The position numbers and the translations under genes were made by a program. 64,000 nucleotides of DNA from Eriocheir sinensis (taxonomy: Eukaryota; Arthropoda; Malacostraca; Decapoda; Varunidae). Positions within the stretch are counted from its first letter, which is position 1; every line of letters starts with the position of its first letter. The stretch is from assembly GCF_024679095.1 (NCBI RefSeq), contig NW_026111763.1, positions 124,001 through 188,000 on the forward strand, in the 5' to 3' direction. Shown here piece by piece: positions 11,443 to 27,432 of this stretch. The notes under the pieces were generated by a model. That model made no database searches. It saw only the letters and a program-made list of their open reading frames with translations, and had not been told where the DNA came from.

Positions 11443-11882
11443 CGCCCCTTTCACACGCGGACTCTTTGCAGCGCTGCTCAGCATATTTGCCGCTGATGAA
11501 TAATGGAGATGAATGGATGCTTTCACACGCACTCACGACCACAAAAAGTAGCGCTACAAACAGATTTGCGTGGTTGGCTTCGCTGCCGGTGGCGACCACA
11601 AAAAAGTAGCGCTGCTCGTCACGATACATGGCATTCAATGGGAGTTTTCACACGTAGCTGCAGCAGCGTCACTTTTTTAGCAGCGCGTGCGTGGCGCGAT
11701 TGTACCGCTGCTAACGCCCTACTCAATTTTAGTAGCGATGCTGAGAAGCGCCGCTAATTCGACACTCACCCCACAACACTTTCTAGAAAGATAAGCTGCG
11801 CTTCACAGCAGCGCTGCTAAAACTGAGTCGCGCGTGAGTAGCGCTGCTGCAGCGCTCTAAGTGTCCCCGTGTGTAAGGGGCC
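11443..11882. mobile_element. Short inverted-repeat element rich in gcagcgctgct
   Basis: The left end gcccctttcacacgcgg and the right end, read in reverse as ggccccttacacacgggg, form an imperfect terminal inverted repeat of about 35 bp that continues through agcgctgc. Interior copies of agcgctgc are frequent on both strands. It directly abuts the element ending at 11439. I could not find a convincing target duplication, and it encodes nothing. Confidence 0.6.
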
Positions 11883-12350
11883 AAACAACGCCGCTATTTC
11901 CCTGACCTTTAAGACATAAGCTCCGAGTGACATGTGTATAAGAGCCTTGGAACCTCTTTGAATTGTATATAGATGACTTCGAACCCCTTTACTCGAGATG
12001 GTTGTTGTTGTTGTTAAAGCTGTTTACTATTTGTCATCTCGGAGACCTTAATCTTCTTCAATACAAGGCGATTCCTGTCTTGAGTGTTGCAGGAATGAAG
12101 GAAGGAAAGGAAGGGGAAGTGTTGTGGAGGGAATATATGTGAGGACGGGAAGTGTTGTGGAGGGAATGTATGTGTGTTGTATGAGTCTTGAGTGTTGCAG
12201 GTAGGAAAAGAAAGTAAGAAAGGGTTGCAGTGTGTTGTGTGTGTATATTTGAGTGCTGAGTGTTGCAGGAAGAAAGGAAGGTAAGAAATAGTTGAGGATG
12301 GAAGGAAAGAGTTAACGATGGAAGGAGGATGAAGGAAGAGAAAGGAAGAG
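11883..12350. repeat. Spacer and short tandem repeat with gagtgttgcagg
   Basis: 11883-12060 holds no recognisable feature apart from a short gttgttgttgttg run. From 12080 to 12350 about three units contain tgagtgttgcagg, ggaaggtaagaaa and gttgcagtgtg. Confidence 0.6.
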
Positions 12351-12370
12351 AAAAAGTTGCAGTGTGCTGT

Positions 12371-12519
<149 letters not shown>

Positions 12520-12799
12520 GTCTGAGTCATTCCTCGTGTAGGTGTTGCGTGTCATGATGAAAAAAGAGATCTTGCAATGGAGTATATACGATGGAAGTCT
12601 TTGTATAGAGGATATGAGGATGACCAGGTGAGGAGTAAGACGAGAAGAAGAAAAGAGAGAAGATGGTGACGAAAGATAAAGAATAAGAAGAGAGAAGAAA
12701 AGAAAAGATAAAAGGAGAGGAAAGTGAAGAATAAGAAAGACGAGGAGTGTGGAATGATGAGAAATTATGAAGAATGAGTGTGTTAAAAAAGCCAAAGAT

Positions 12800-16107
<3,308 letters not shown>

Positions 16108-16192
16108 TTCGCTAATGACTGTGGCATCCAACCATATTACTAATACTACCTGACACTAAATCACCTATCATCTATTACATCTAGATCCCCCT
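16108..16192 (-). mobile_element. Detached 3' UTR fragment of the same retrotransposon family
   Basis: 85 bases from gttcgctaatgactgtg to ctagatccccctt are nearly identical to 13287-13371 in the 3' UTR of element A. Here they sit directly upstream, in element orientation, of the coding start of A. This is either the tail of a second head-to-tail copy or a 5' template-switch product. Confidence 0.8.
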
Positions 16193-16218
16193 TACTACTA
16201 CTACAACTACTACTACTT

Positions 16219-16258
<40 letters not shown>
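16193..16258. repeat. (TAC)n microsatellite between two retrotransposons
   Basis: About 22 TAC triplets with small interruptions, lying between the 85-bp fragment and the poly(A) end of element C. Confidence 0.9.
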
Positions 16259-16260
<2 letters not shown>

Positions 16261-18165
16261 TTTTTTTTTTTTTTACTACTACGGGCCTCCATCTATTAGA
16301 GTTGCGTTGTGAGCGGTATATTTTCTCATATCCTTTCACAAAGCAATTCATTGGCCCCACCCCGCCAATGACTGTGGCCGACAACCATCTTTATTTAATA
16401 TTACAAACTTTACTAAACATTTTATTTTTAAGCTAACAGAGCTTGTGGTTGATACGACTATCAACCACCGTCGCCTCAAAGTCCAGGTCAGCAATGCGGG
16501 TGGTTTTGGGTGCAGGTGACCTGGTTCCTCTCAGGCAGACCAAGGCTGACCTCAGGAGGGAGAAGGACAGCCTGCATCTCATCCAGGCGACCACACTGCT
16601 TCTTGGCTGTTGTTTCTTATCCGCCAGTGTTTCGGCGAGTCTTGCGTAGAAGCTCTGCGTCCTTGGTCCCATCCCTCCTGCCGTCGTGAATACTACCGGG
16701 GTGAAGGAGCCCTGGTCCACATTCTGTATTCTTTCTTCATATGCTCTGTTCTTCTCTTGTTCGTTTCTTCTGTGGGCTGCATCAAGGGTCAGGTCTCTGT
16801 GGCAATGGGCCATGGGATCAAAGATCCTTATGTCAAAATATGCCCTTTGTCCACGAGTCCAAAACCCTCTGGCGCTAACATCCACTCGTGCTTCGTTCGA
16901 AACATTAGCGGTGCGTCTGGCGAGGTGTTCGCCTTGTAGAGGGAGCAGCATGGGTTCCACAGTCACGTCGTGGCAGACTTCTTTCAGCATCTGAGCTGTT
17001 ACGTCTCTTACTTCATCATGTCTCATGCAGACGAAACCTTCTCTCTTGCATGTCATGGCATGATTTTGGATGAAGGGTGAGCCACAGTTACACATGTTTG
17101 GGAGCCCATCCACTGGCCAGCCATACCTGAGGGCAAGGGCATCAGTGAATTCTTTTTTGTTTAAGTTGAAGCCTTTTGCCCTGATAGGTAGTGTGGTTAG
17201 CCAGTTTGAAGCGCCCACTTCCTGTGCAATATCTGTCCTCCTCCTTGTGTCTTCTGGGAGTTCTCTCATTAGGTCACTCAGAGTGTCTCTCTGTTTTCTT
17301 TCTCTGTTTTTGGAGATTTCATTCCTTAGTGACCTAATATCTTGAGGGTTGTCTTCTCCCCTTTCATTTTGATTGGTAATATATCCGGTCAAGGAGGCTG
17401 TGATTCGGATTGAGTTCCCGAATTCAGACTCAGCCAGATTTTGCGGGTTGGTGATGCCGAGCCCACCCATTCTTGGCGGCAACTCCAGCAATCTTCTCTC
17501 CTGGTCACTGGGACATCTCCCATTTGCTATCGCCGGTATGAAGGTGTTTCTGATAGCATCTTCCAGAGGTTCTAGTAACGGAGCAACATCAGGAACTGTC
17601 CTCATGAGGTAGTTCCATTTATGCTTGACACCGTACGTAAATGCTGCGTAGGCTGCCTGCGGTTCTGTTTTGGCGATCTCGCTCAGCCTCTGCAGTTCGG
17701 ACTCCCAGCGCTTTACAGCTGTTTTCACATATTCGGTTCTGTATTCAGCTGTTCCAATGGCTGCCCCGAGGTGTCTTTCTCCAGTCACTGACAGTTTCAC
17801 GTTACTGCCCTGGAATGTTGTTTTGGCCCGATCGTATGCCTCTGGTTTTACAATCACCACAGACTTCGTGGCGTTGGGACGGTACCCTATTTTAGGGCCG
17901 TGCTCATTGACGAGGTCCCACCATTTCCTGAGGTCTGCAGACTTTCCTACCCCGGTGAGGTCATCCGCATACGCCATCAGTTTGACGTTGGTGTTTTCAT
18001 GGCGGATGATGTCCTGCAGCTTCATCATTCCCAGGGCAAACATTGCCATGGCCACTGGGTCCCCCTGGGTGGTGCCCTCTGAGGATTGTATGGCCACCGG
18101 GTCTCCAAGTCGTTGGTCATTATGACTGCCAATGAACAGTCTGGCAGGTTCCTTGTATGTATTCT
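16259..18165 (-). mobile_element. Non-LTR retrotransposon C, 5'-truncated, long intact C-terminal ORF
   Basis: One uninterrupted minus-strand frame of 554 codons runs from 18097 to 16433. It has IQSSEGTTQGDPVAMAMFAL, MAYADDLTGVGK, GYRPNATKSVVIVKPEAYD, RHLGAAIG, ELPPRMGGLGITNPQNL, a knuckle CNCGSPFIQNHAMTC, RHDEVRDVTAQML, then ARVDVSARGFW and YFDIRIFDP. It ends with RCRLSFSLLRSALVCLRGTR. Before SSEGTTQG the sequence continues about 70 bases in another frame, then stops at (TAC)n at 18166, so the copy is truncated inside the RT. The 3' UTR ends in gtagtagt plus an A16 tail (T run 16259-16274), again against (TAC)n. It is a clearly different subfamily from A. Confidence 0.85.
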
Positions 18166-18600
<435 letters not shown>

Positions 18601-18657
18601 CATCAGTTCTCATTTTCACGTACAAAAATTTTTCACACTTTGAACAGATTAAATAAA

Positions 18658-18659
<2 letters not shown>

Positions 18660-18741
<82 letters not shown>
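18660..18741. repeat. (CT)n microsatellite
   Basis: About 41 CT dinucleotides, followed to 18900 by mixed C/T-rich DNA. Confidence 0.97.
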
Positions 18742-18742
<1 letters not shown>

Positions 18743-18919
18743 ACACAGATTTTACCTCCTCCCCTCCTTCCCTCCCTCCCCTCCCCCTCCGTCCCTCCCT
18801 TCCTCTCTCTACCTCCCTCCCTACCTTCCTCCCTCCCTCCCTCCTCCCTTCCCTCCCTTCCCTATCTCTCTACCTCCCTCAATAACTTCCCTCCCTCACA
18901 AGGCTTGCGTCATCTGAGA

Positions 18920-18990
18920 CACACACACACACACACACCACACACACCACACACCCACACCCACACCCACACACACATACATACATACAA

Positions 18991-19031
<41 letters not shown>

Positions 19032-19080
19032 GCCGGGAACACACAGTAAACACTAGAACCTACATAAAACCGGTTAAAAT

Positions 19081-19163
<83 letters not shown>
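18920..19163. repeat. (CA)n microsatellites with a short spacer
   Basis: CA tracts at 18920-19030 (with catacata interruptions) and 19082-19163, separated by about 50 bases of ordinary sequence. Confidence 0.95.
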
Positions 19164-19164
<1 letters not shown>

Positions 19165-19189
19165 CTACACTATCCCTTAATCCCCCAAC

Positions 19190-19730
19190 CGTTTCCCCTC
19201 CTCCCCCTGCCTTCTTCCTCCTCCTCCTCCTCCTTCTCCTCCTCCTCCCTTCCCTCCAATCTAAAATGAAAAATATAGACAAAAAAACCCTTCCTCATCC
19301 TTCCCTTTCCAACCCTCTCTTCCCTTCCTTCCTTCCCTCCTCCTTCCTACCAACCTAACTACCTAACTCTCCTCTCCTTTCCTTCCATTTTTTCCTCCCT
19401 TCCTCTCTTCTCACATAAATACCTCCTTTTTCTTCCTCTCCTCCTTTCCTTCCTTTCCTTCCCTTCTCCCGTCCAATCAACCTACCTCCCTCCCCTCCCC
19501 TTCCCTCCCCATCCTTCACCTTCCTTCCTTCTTACCTACTTAAATACCTCCCCTTTCCTTTTCTTCCTTCCCTCCCTTCAGTTCTCTTTCTCCCTTCCTT
19601 CCTTACGTACCCTTTCCTCACACCACACACCTCTAGACCTGATGGTAATGGTGAGGAGGAGGAGGTGGAGGAGGAGGGGGAGGAGGAGGGGGAGGAGGAG
19701 GAGGAGGTAGTGAGGGTGGTGGGTGTTGTG
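19190..19730. repeat. CT-rich DNA then (GGA)n
   Basis: C/T-only sequence to about 19620, then gaggaggag units at 19652-19712. No gene is seen. Confidence 0.8.
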
Positions 19731-19799
19731 GTGATGGTCTGAGCAATCATTTTCATTTATATAAAGTATATGAACGTTGTCCTATAAAAGAGAAAACTG

Positions 19800-20690
19800 C
19801 ATCCACCTGAGTTTCTATTACCTATTGGAACACCTGTCTATGTTACGGGAGTTGAGCACTGAGGCCACGCGCACTTATAGCCTCCGCCACACCCTCTTTA
19901 CACCCTAATTACACATCTACCTGAGTTCCCATTACCTGTGGATCATCTATTAAACACCTTCCTATATTTCCAAGGACTGAGGAGACGGAAATGAGCACCG
20001 AGGCAACGCGCACTTATAGCCTCAGCCCACACCCTCTTTACACCCTAATTACACATCTACCTGAGTTCTCATTACCTGTGGATCATCTGTTAACACCTTC
20101 CTATATTACCAAGGGCTGACGTGACGGAGATGAGCAATGAGGTCACGCGCATCTATAGAGGAGGTCCACACCCTCTAGACACCTTAATTAGACATCTACC
20201 TGAGTTCCCATTACCTGTGGATCATCTATTAAACACTTTCCTATGTTACCAAGGGCTGAGGAGGCGGAGATGATCACCGAGGCAACGCGCACTTATAGCC
20301 TCTACCCACACCCTCTTAACACCTTAATTGGACATCTACTTGAGTTCCCATTACCTGTGAATCATCTGTTAACACCTTCCTATATTACCAAGGGCTGACG
20401 TGACGGAGATGAGCACTGAGGCCACGCGCATCTGTAGAGTAGGTCCACACCCTCTTAACACCTTAATTGGACATGTACCTGAGTTCCCATTACCTGTGGA
20501 TCATCATTTAAACACTTTCCTATGTTACCAAGGGCTGAGGAGACGGAGATGTGCACCGGGGCCAGGCGCACTTATAGCCTCAGCTCACACTCTCTACACG
20601 CTTTAATTGGACATATACCTGACTTCCCATTACCTGTGGATCATCTATTAAACACCTTCCTATATTACCAGGGGCTGAGGAGGCTTAGAA
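19800..20690. repeat. 140-bp tandem repeat with two alternating unit types
   Basis: Six to seven units share acctgagttcccattacctg, tggatcatctattaaacacc and accaagggctga, spaced 140 bp apart. Type A reads gaggaggcggagatg...cgcacttatagcctc. Type B reads cgtgacggagatg...cgcatctatagaggagg. The order is A A B A B A plus a partial unit, so the later part has a 280-bp period. Confidence 0.88.
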
Positions 20691-20854
20691 GAGCACCGAA
20701 CTGAATAAGGAGAAAAGAACAAACAGGAAAGAAAAGAAAACCAGAAAGAGGCAAGAAAAGGAAAGGGAAGAAAGGATATGAAATGAGAGGAAACGAAATA
20801 AAAGAGTAAAAGGTAAAGTAAAGTAAACGAAAGAGAGGAGAAGAAAAGAAGAAC

Positions 20855-20967
20855 AAGGAAGGAAGGAAGGAAGGAAGGAAGGAAGGAAGGAAGGAAGGAA
20901 GGAAGAAAGGAAGGAAGGAAGGAAGGAAGGAAGGAAGGAAGGAAGGAAGGAAGGAAGGAAGGAAGGA
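20855..20967. repeat. (GGAA)n microsatellite
   Basis: About 28 ggaa tetranucleotides with one agaa variant. It lies in purine-rich DNA running from 20700 to 21065. Confidence 0.95.
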
Positions 20968-21137
20968 ACGATGAGTGAAGAGAGGCAGAAGAGAAAGAAG
21001 AAGAGGGAAAGAAAGGAGGAGGAGGAATGGAAAAAAACTGAAGAAAAACTAGAAAAAAAACAATAAATGAAGACAAGAAGAAACAGACAGAAATTGGAAG
21101 TAAAAAGTAAAAAAATAAATGATAAATCAGATATACC

Positions 21138-21267
<130 letters not shown>

Positions 21268-21309
21268 CTAGGGTAAGTTTCCCCAGATGTAATAATTCGG
21301 TCTTTTCTG

Positions 21310-21768
21310 TGGGGTAATTGGGTAAAGGGAAGAGTAAGGAGGAAAGAAAGAAGGAAAAAAAGAAAGAAGGAGGAAAGGGGAGAATAATGGGAGGGGAAAA
21401 GGGAGGAAGGAGAGCAAGAAGGAAAGAAAGAGAGAAGGCAAGAATGAAAGGAGAGAGACAAGAGAAAAAAAGGACACGATGGAAGGAGGAGAAAAGGAAA
21501 GAAGAGAAAGAGAAAGAGAAGAGAGAAAGAAGGAAGGGGAGAAGGAAAGGAAAAAGAGAAGGCAAGAATGAAAGGAAAAAGAGAAAAAAAGAACAAGAGG
21601 GAAGGAGGAGAAAATGAAAAAAAGAGAAAGAGAAAGAGAAGAGAGAAAGAAGGAAGGGGAGAAGGAAAGGAAACAGAGAAAGCAAGAATGAAAGGAAAAA
21701 GAGAAAAAAAGAACAAGAGGGAAGGAGGAGAAAAGGAAAAAAGAGAAAGAGGAAGAGAAGAGAGAGAA

Positions 21769-21830
<62 letters not shown>
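21310..21830. repeat. Purine-only tandem repeat, about 120 bp, ending in (GA)n
   Basis: Three units contain gagagaaagaaggaagggga, aaggaaaaagagaa and gggaaggaggagaaaa. A GA tract fills 21771-21830. Lys/Glu/Arg-only frames here are artefacts. Confidence 0.85.
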
Positions 21831-21833
<3 letters not shown>

Positions 21834-21959
21834 TAACGAATATCATACCCATTGTGTTAGGCATCAAATTAGGACAGTCTGAGTTATGACCTTTCTACTC
21901 AAGAGTTATTTACTTCTCTATAATACACCACAGACAAATCTCTTCACATGTTCTCAAAG

Positions 21960-22560
21960 TATAAAGATAAAAAAGGAAGAAGAGAGAGTAGGGGAGATAA
22001 AAGGAAGAATAGGAGGAACAGGGAGAGAAAGAGAAGGAAAGGAGATAGAAAGAGAGAAGGAAAGGAGGAAGCGGGGAAGAGGAAGAAAGGGTGATAAAAC
22101 GTATTTGAAGATGCATGAGCAGGAAGGGGCAAGAAAAATAACGTGAATAGAGTTAGAAGTGGAAGGGAACGAAAGTGGCATAGGAGAAAGAACGGTGGAA
22201 GAAGGAAAGAGAGGGACGAAGAAGTGGAAGAAAGGAAGAAATAGCGGGAAATAAAGGAAGAGAAGAGGAGATAAGGGAAGGGAGGCGTGGAGGAAAAAGA
22301 GAAGTGGAGGAAAGGAAAAGAAGAGAGAGAAGTAAAGAGAGGGAGTAAGAAGTGGAGACGAGGGAAGGAAGGCGTGGAAGAAAAAGAGAAGTGGAGGAAA
22401 GGAAGAAAAAAAGAGGAAATATGAGAAGGGAGAAGAGTAGAGAGAGGGAGTAAGAAGTGGAGACGAGGGAAGGGAGGCGTGGAGGAAAAAGGAAGTGGAG
22501 GAAAGGAAGAAAGAGAGTAAGAAGTGGCGATGAGTGAAGGAAGGCGTGGGAAGAAAAAAA
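21960..22560. repeat. Purine-rich tandem repeat
   Basis: Units of about 60-110 bp carry agaagtggagacgagggaag, ggcgtggaggaaaaa and gaagtggaggaaagg, best seen at 22230-22560. Confidence 0.75.
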
Positions 22561-22686
22561 ACAGCCATTTAAACCCCGCCATTTAGAGCACGTATCCTAA
22601 CACACTAATTTAAACCAGACTACACATTTTTGCTTTCTTTAATTCTTTGACCTTTAAACTGAACAGAATCTGGCAACGCCCACCTA

Positions 22687-23090
<404 letters not shown>

Positions 23091-23302
23091 CACGATCTTT
23101 AGCGGAGGAGGCATCACTGGCCTCGTTCCTTCCTGAGTTGATTCGGTGAGTCATAGTGGGTGAGTCTACCATGCTCCTTATTCCTATCTACTCAGGTAGC
23201 TAATGCTTGTATTGTCCTTCAGGTGTTACATTCACTACCATCTTAGAATTCAGAGACCCTTAAACCACTTAAATGATCTATTGTTTTTGTTTACTTCTAC
23301 TA

Positions 23303-23566
23303 CGGCGTGGTAGACCTGTGGACCTCGAGTCTAACCGAACCACGCTGGGTTTGAAAGCCCTTCCCGAGTGTCTGAGGATTACCCATATGCTGCCTTGGTC
23401 TTCAGCCAACACTAACTTCAGCGACTTCGGTCAGAAGGAGCACCGAAGCAACATGGGCCTGGCAAGAGTCACACATCACGGCAGCCAATATAAACAAAAT
23501 TCGCTTGCGCCACGAACGGGCTGGGGCTGTTCAAGAGACCCTTGAAAAAAAGCCTGCCGGCGCTAC
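23303..23566 (+). mobile_element. tRNA-derived SINE, diverged copy
   Basis: It starts with a tRNA-like head (gtggtagacctgtgg, then a weak B box gggtttgaaagccc). The body matches the SINE at 53899 (ttacccatatgctg versus ctacccacatgctg), and the 3' end gcttgcgccacgaacgggct...gcctgccggcgc matches the same region there. The 3' end runs directly into (TAC)n. Confidence 0.6.
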
Positions 23567-23671
23567 TACTACTACTACTAATACTAATACTACGACGACG
23601 ACGACTACTGCTACTATTACTACTACTACTACTATTACTACAACTACTACTACTACTATTACTACTACTAT

Positions 23672-23712
<41 letters not shown>

Positions 23713-23722
23713 TTACCACTAC

Positions 23723-23724
<2 letters not shown>
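23567..23724. repeat. (TAC)n with variants
   Basis: TAC/TAA/GAC triplets with attact interruptions between the SINE 3' end and the GA tract that forms the tail of the next LINE. Confidence 0.9.
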
Positions 23725-23763
<39 letters not shown>

Positions 23764-26425
23764 CATAGATTTACATAGAAAATCAGACCACACAGACCCC
23801 ATGGTCCAGACTTGGTGGTCTGTGATTTTACATTAATCAGAAGACTCCAAAACGTTGCATTTCTACTCTAGTTGATATTAAGTTGAAGGAAGTGACGGTC
23901 GAGCTTACTTTAGATGGAGTCAATCGTGTGACACTGGACCACTGATGGTGGAAGCTTATTCCATTCTCGCACTACAACGTTGGTGAAGAAAAATTTGGTG
24001 CAGTCTGAATTTACTTGTCTACATCTGAGTTTTACGCCATTGTTCCTCGTGCGCAAAGTGTCATCGATCATAAACAATGTTGATCTGTCTACATTCGTGA
24101 AACCATTAAGTATTTTAAAACATTCGATCAGTTTTCCTCGGAGGCGACGTTTCTCAAGAGAGAACATGTTAAGGGTGAAAGTCTTTCTTCGTAGGATTTG
24201 TTGCGCAAGGAAGGGATCATTTTCGTTGCCCGACGCTGAACACCTTCTAATTTAGTAATATCCTTTGCATGGTGGGGAGACCAAAACTGTACTGCATATT
24301 CCAAGTGGGGTCTGACTAAACTGTTGTAGAGCAGAGTATTACATCTTTATTCTTGAATACAAAGTTTCTTTTAATGAAGCCCAACATTCTGTTCGCTTTA
24401 TTTGCTGCATCGATGCATTGCTGTGAGAATTTGAGGTTTGACGCGATTTTGACCCCCAAGTCTTTGACGCATTGAACGCTTTTGAGTTTAACGCCGCGCA
24501 TTTCGTATTCGAACTTCTTATTTCTCGTTCCAACTTGAAGGACCTGGCACTTGTCTACGTTAAAGGGCATCTCCCATCTATCCGACCAAGCTGAAATTTT
24601 GTGCAAATCCTCTTGGAGGCTTTGCCTGTCTTCGTCAGTGAGAACCGAGTTACCAATCTTTGTGTCGTCTGCAAATTTACTAATGCGGTTATTGAGTCCA
24701 ACATCCACGTCGTTGATGTAAATAATGAAGAGCACTGGGCCAAGGACCGAGCCCTGAGGGACGCCACTAGTGACAGGCGCCCACTCTGGGTTAAATCCGT
24801 CAATCACTACTCTTTGTTGTCTGTTGCTCAACCAATTCGCGATCCATTGGTTTACTTGACCGTCAATACCTATTTGCTTTAATTTGTAAAGTAATTTATG
24901 ATGCGGGACTTTATCAAACGCTTTCTGGAAATCAAGATAGACTACGTCCAGTGATTTGGTTACGTCATAAACAGTGAAGAGGACGTTATAAAAGGTTAAT
25001 AGGTTTGATAGGCAGGATCTTTTGTTTCGGAAGCCATGTTGTGAGTCCCCAATCAATGAGTGGCTTTCAAGGTAACTCACAATTTTGTCTCTAATTATAC
25101 CCTCAAGTAGCTTACCTACAACCGAAGTTAGACTAATGGGCCTGTAATTACCTGGTACTTTTTTGTCTCCTTTCTTGAAAATCGGTGTCACGTTAGCCTT
25201 TTTCCAATCTGAAGGGACGATGCCTTGTCGCAAGGACATATTGAATACGGTTGTGAGGGAGGAGGGTATTTCGCTCTTTGTTTCTTTCAGCAGAGTTGGA
25301 TATACTTTGTCAGGTCCAGGACTTTTATTTGTTTTAAGTGAATGGAGAGGCTTAAGGACTTCATCGGTTGTTACTTCAAAATTAGGCAATGCATGCTTGA
25401 GATTTACAATAGTACTGGTGTTGGTGGTAGCGAGAGGAAGACTGTTAGTATTAAACACCGAGGAAAAGTAATTGTTTAAGAGGTTTGCAATGTGTTGGCT
25501 GTCAGTCACTAGTGCACCGTCGCTGTTTGTTAAAGGTCCAATACCACTTTTGATCGCCTTTCTGTTGTTTATGTAACTGAAGAAAGATTTCGGATTATTT
25601 TTACAGTTGGCTGCAATATTTTCTTCGTATCTACGCTTTGCCTGACCTACTAGTCTTTTTACTCGTCGCCTGGCATCATTATAAAGTCTAATGTTTTCGG
25701 GCGTGCTTTGTTCTTTCTTTAACCTGTAAAACAATTTTCTCTCATTGACTGATTGTTTAATTTCGCTATTAAACCACGGTGGGCTTTATTAGTGTTAATT
25801 CGCTTTTCGCACAAGGGGACGAATGTGTTCTGCTGAGTGAGTAAGTGATTTTTAAGGCTAAGCCAGGCTTCCTCTACGTTGCCGTCATCTGATAGTTGTA
25901 TTTCTGTTAGTTTTTGTCGGATTTCTACGAAGTTAGCTCTTTTGAAATTGGGCACCTTTACTTTATTTTCAGTCACTGATGATTGAGCTTTAATGTCGAC
26001 GCGCACTAATTTATGATCGCAAGAACCGAGGTGTTCTCCTACCGTGACACTACTGACTAGGTTATCTTGGGTCGTTATAACAAGGTCGAGTATATTATTT
26101 TGTCGAGTTGGCTCAGAAACCATTTGGCTTAGATAATTTTCTTCTAGAAATTCGATCATTCTATGTGACTCGCCTTCTGTACCTGACAGTGTCGCCCAGT
26201 CGATATGGGGAGGTTAAAGTCTCCTAGTATCAGTGAGTCGCTGTTATTAAGTGACTGCCTTAAGACGCTGTACATTTCAAGGTCGTCATCAGTGATTGCC
26301 CAGGAGGTCTGTAGGTGACAGATATATTTAAATTGACTTTTGCAATGTTTACTCGCACGCACAAATGTTCAACGTTACTGTTTCCAGTGTTTTGTCAGTG
26401 GGTTGCAAATAGCTTTTGACATAAA
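23725..26425 (-). mobile_element. CR1-like LINE copy 1 (endonuclease C-term, RT, 3' UTR)
   Basis: On the minus strand, the endonuclease end (SLILGDFN, then DLVITTQDNLVSSV and SCDHKLVRVDIK at 26159-25719) precedes an RT frame of 472 codons (25734-24316). The RT carries [72 protein letters not shown] and the catalytic box SKFADDTK. A frameshift near 24330 breaks the thumb region, which continues at 24167-23910 (VVREWNKLPPSVVQC). The 3' end repeats tctatgtaaa and finishes in a CT tract (GA on the plus strand, 23725-23758). The 5' end stops at ctttatgtc against a (CT) tract. EN motifs are broken by frameshifts, so this copy is inactive, but its RT core is intact. Confidence 0.88.
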
Positions 26426-26464
26426 GAGAGAGAGAGTCAGCAGGTGGCAGTAAGAGGTGGTGTT

Positions 26465-26555
<91 letters not shown>

Positions 26556-27004
26556 GTAGTTCAATGCTAACAAGAGACAAATCCATCACCAAGGCTCCTG
26601 GAGGGCAAGGCGGGACGATCCAGTAGTTAACAAAGCCTCACGCCGCTGAACGCGTCATCTGTGAAAATTCAGAAGAAAAAACTACCCGAGAAATCGTATT
26701 GTTGCAGCAGCTAAATATTTGTAACTGTAAATATTTTCTACGCCTCCCTTCATTGCCAATAATCAATATAAGGGAAATATATTTGTGTGACATGTTATTA
26801 TTCTTGTAAGATTAATAATACGAAGTTCTTGCTGGGCTTGTGGCAAGAATTTTCGGCCGAGTGGTTCATTGGGTAAGGTGGGCACGATGCGGCCAGTCCC
26901 AGCTCACGGCGGCTTCTCGGTGTGACGAGATGTGTGTTGCGGCGCCGGCAGGCTTAGGTGAAGGTGAGGGGATGAATTATGAGGGTTGGTGTGAGTAGGA
27001 GCTA

Positions 27005-27236
27005 GGAGCATGAGGGCGTGGGTGCGGGGTTGGCATGGGCGTAATACTTGTTGCAAACATTCGGCCAGGGATGAGGGAGTGGGTTGTGTGGGTTGGTGTT
27101 GGTGGCATGAGGGCGTGGGTGCGGGGTTGGCATGGGCGTAATACTGGTAGCAAACATTCGGCCAGGGATGAGGGAGTGGGTTGTGTGGGTTGATGTGGGT
27201 GGCAGGAGGAGCATGAGGGCGTGGGCGTGGGATGGG
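27005..27236. repeat. 97-bp minisatellite upstream of the cassette gene, about 2.5 copies
   Basis: Units contain gcatgagggcgtgggtgcgg, gttggcatgggcgtaatact, cattcggccagggatgaggg and agtgggttgtgtggg. They start near 27008, 27105 and 27211. It lies about 200 bases before the gene. Copy 2 of the duplication has about six units. Confidence 0.9.
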
Positions 27237-27432
27237 CGCACTACTTCCAGCAACATTTCGTCACCTGCATTACGTCCCATCGCCCCAGCGTTACACTCTC
27301 AGCCTTTTCTTTGAGCGTCCGCGCCAGTGGTCGGTGTAGCCAAGGCGGAACACGACGAGGAGAAGCCATCCCAGAAGAGGACAACGTTGATGACCTGCAC
27401 GTTCCTGCTAAAGATTGTTCATTTACATTAAA

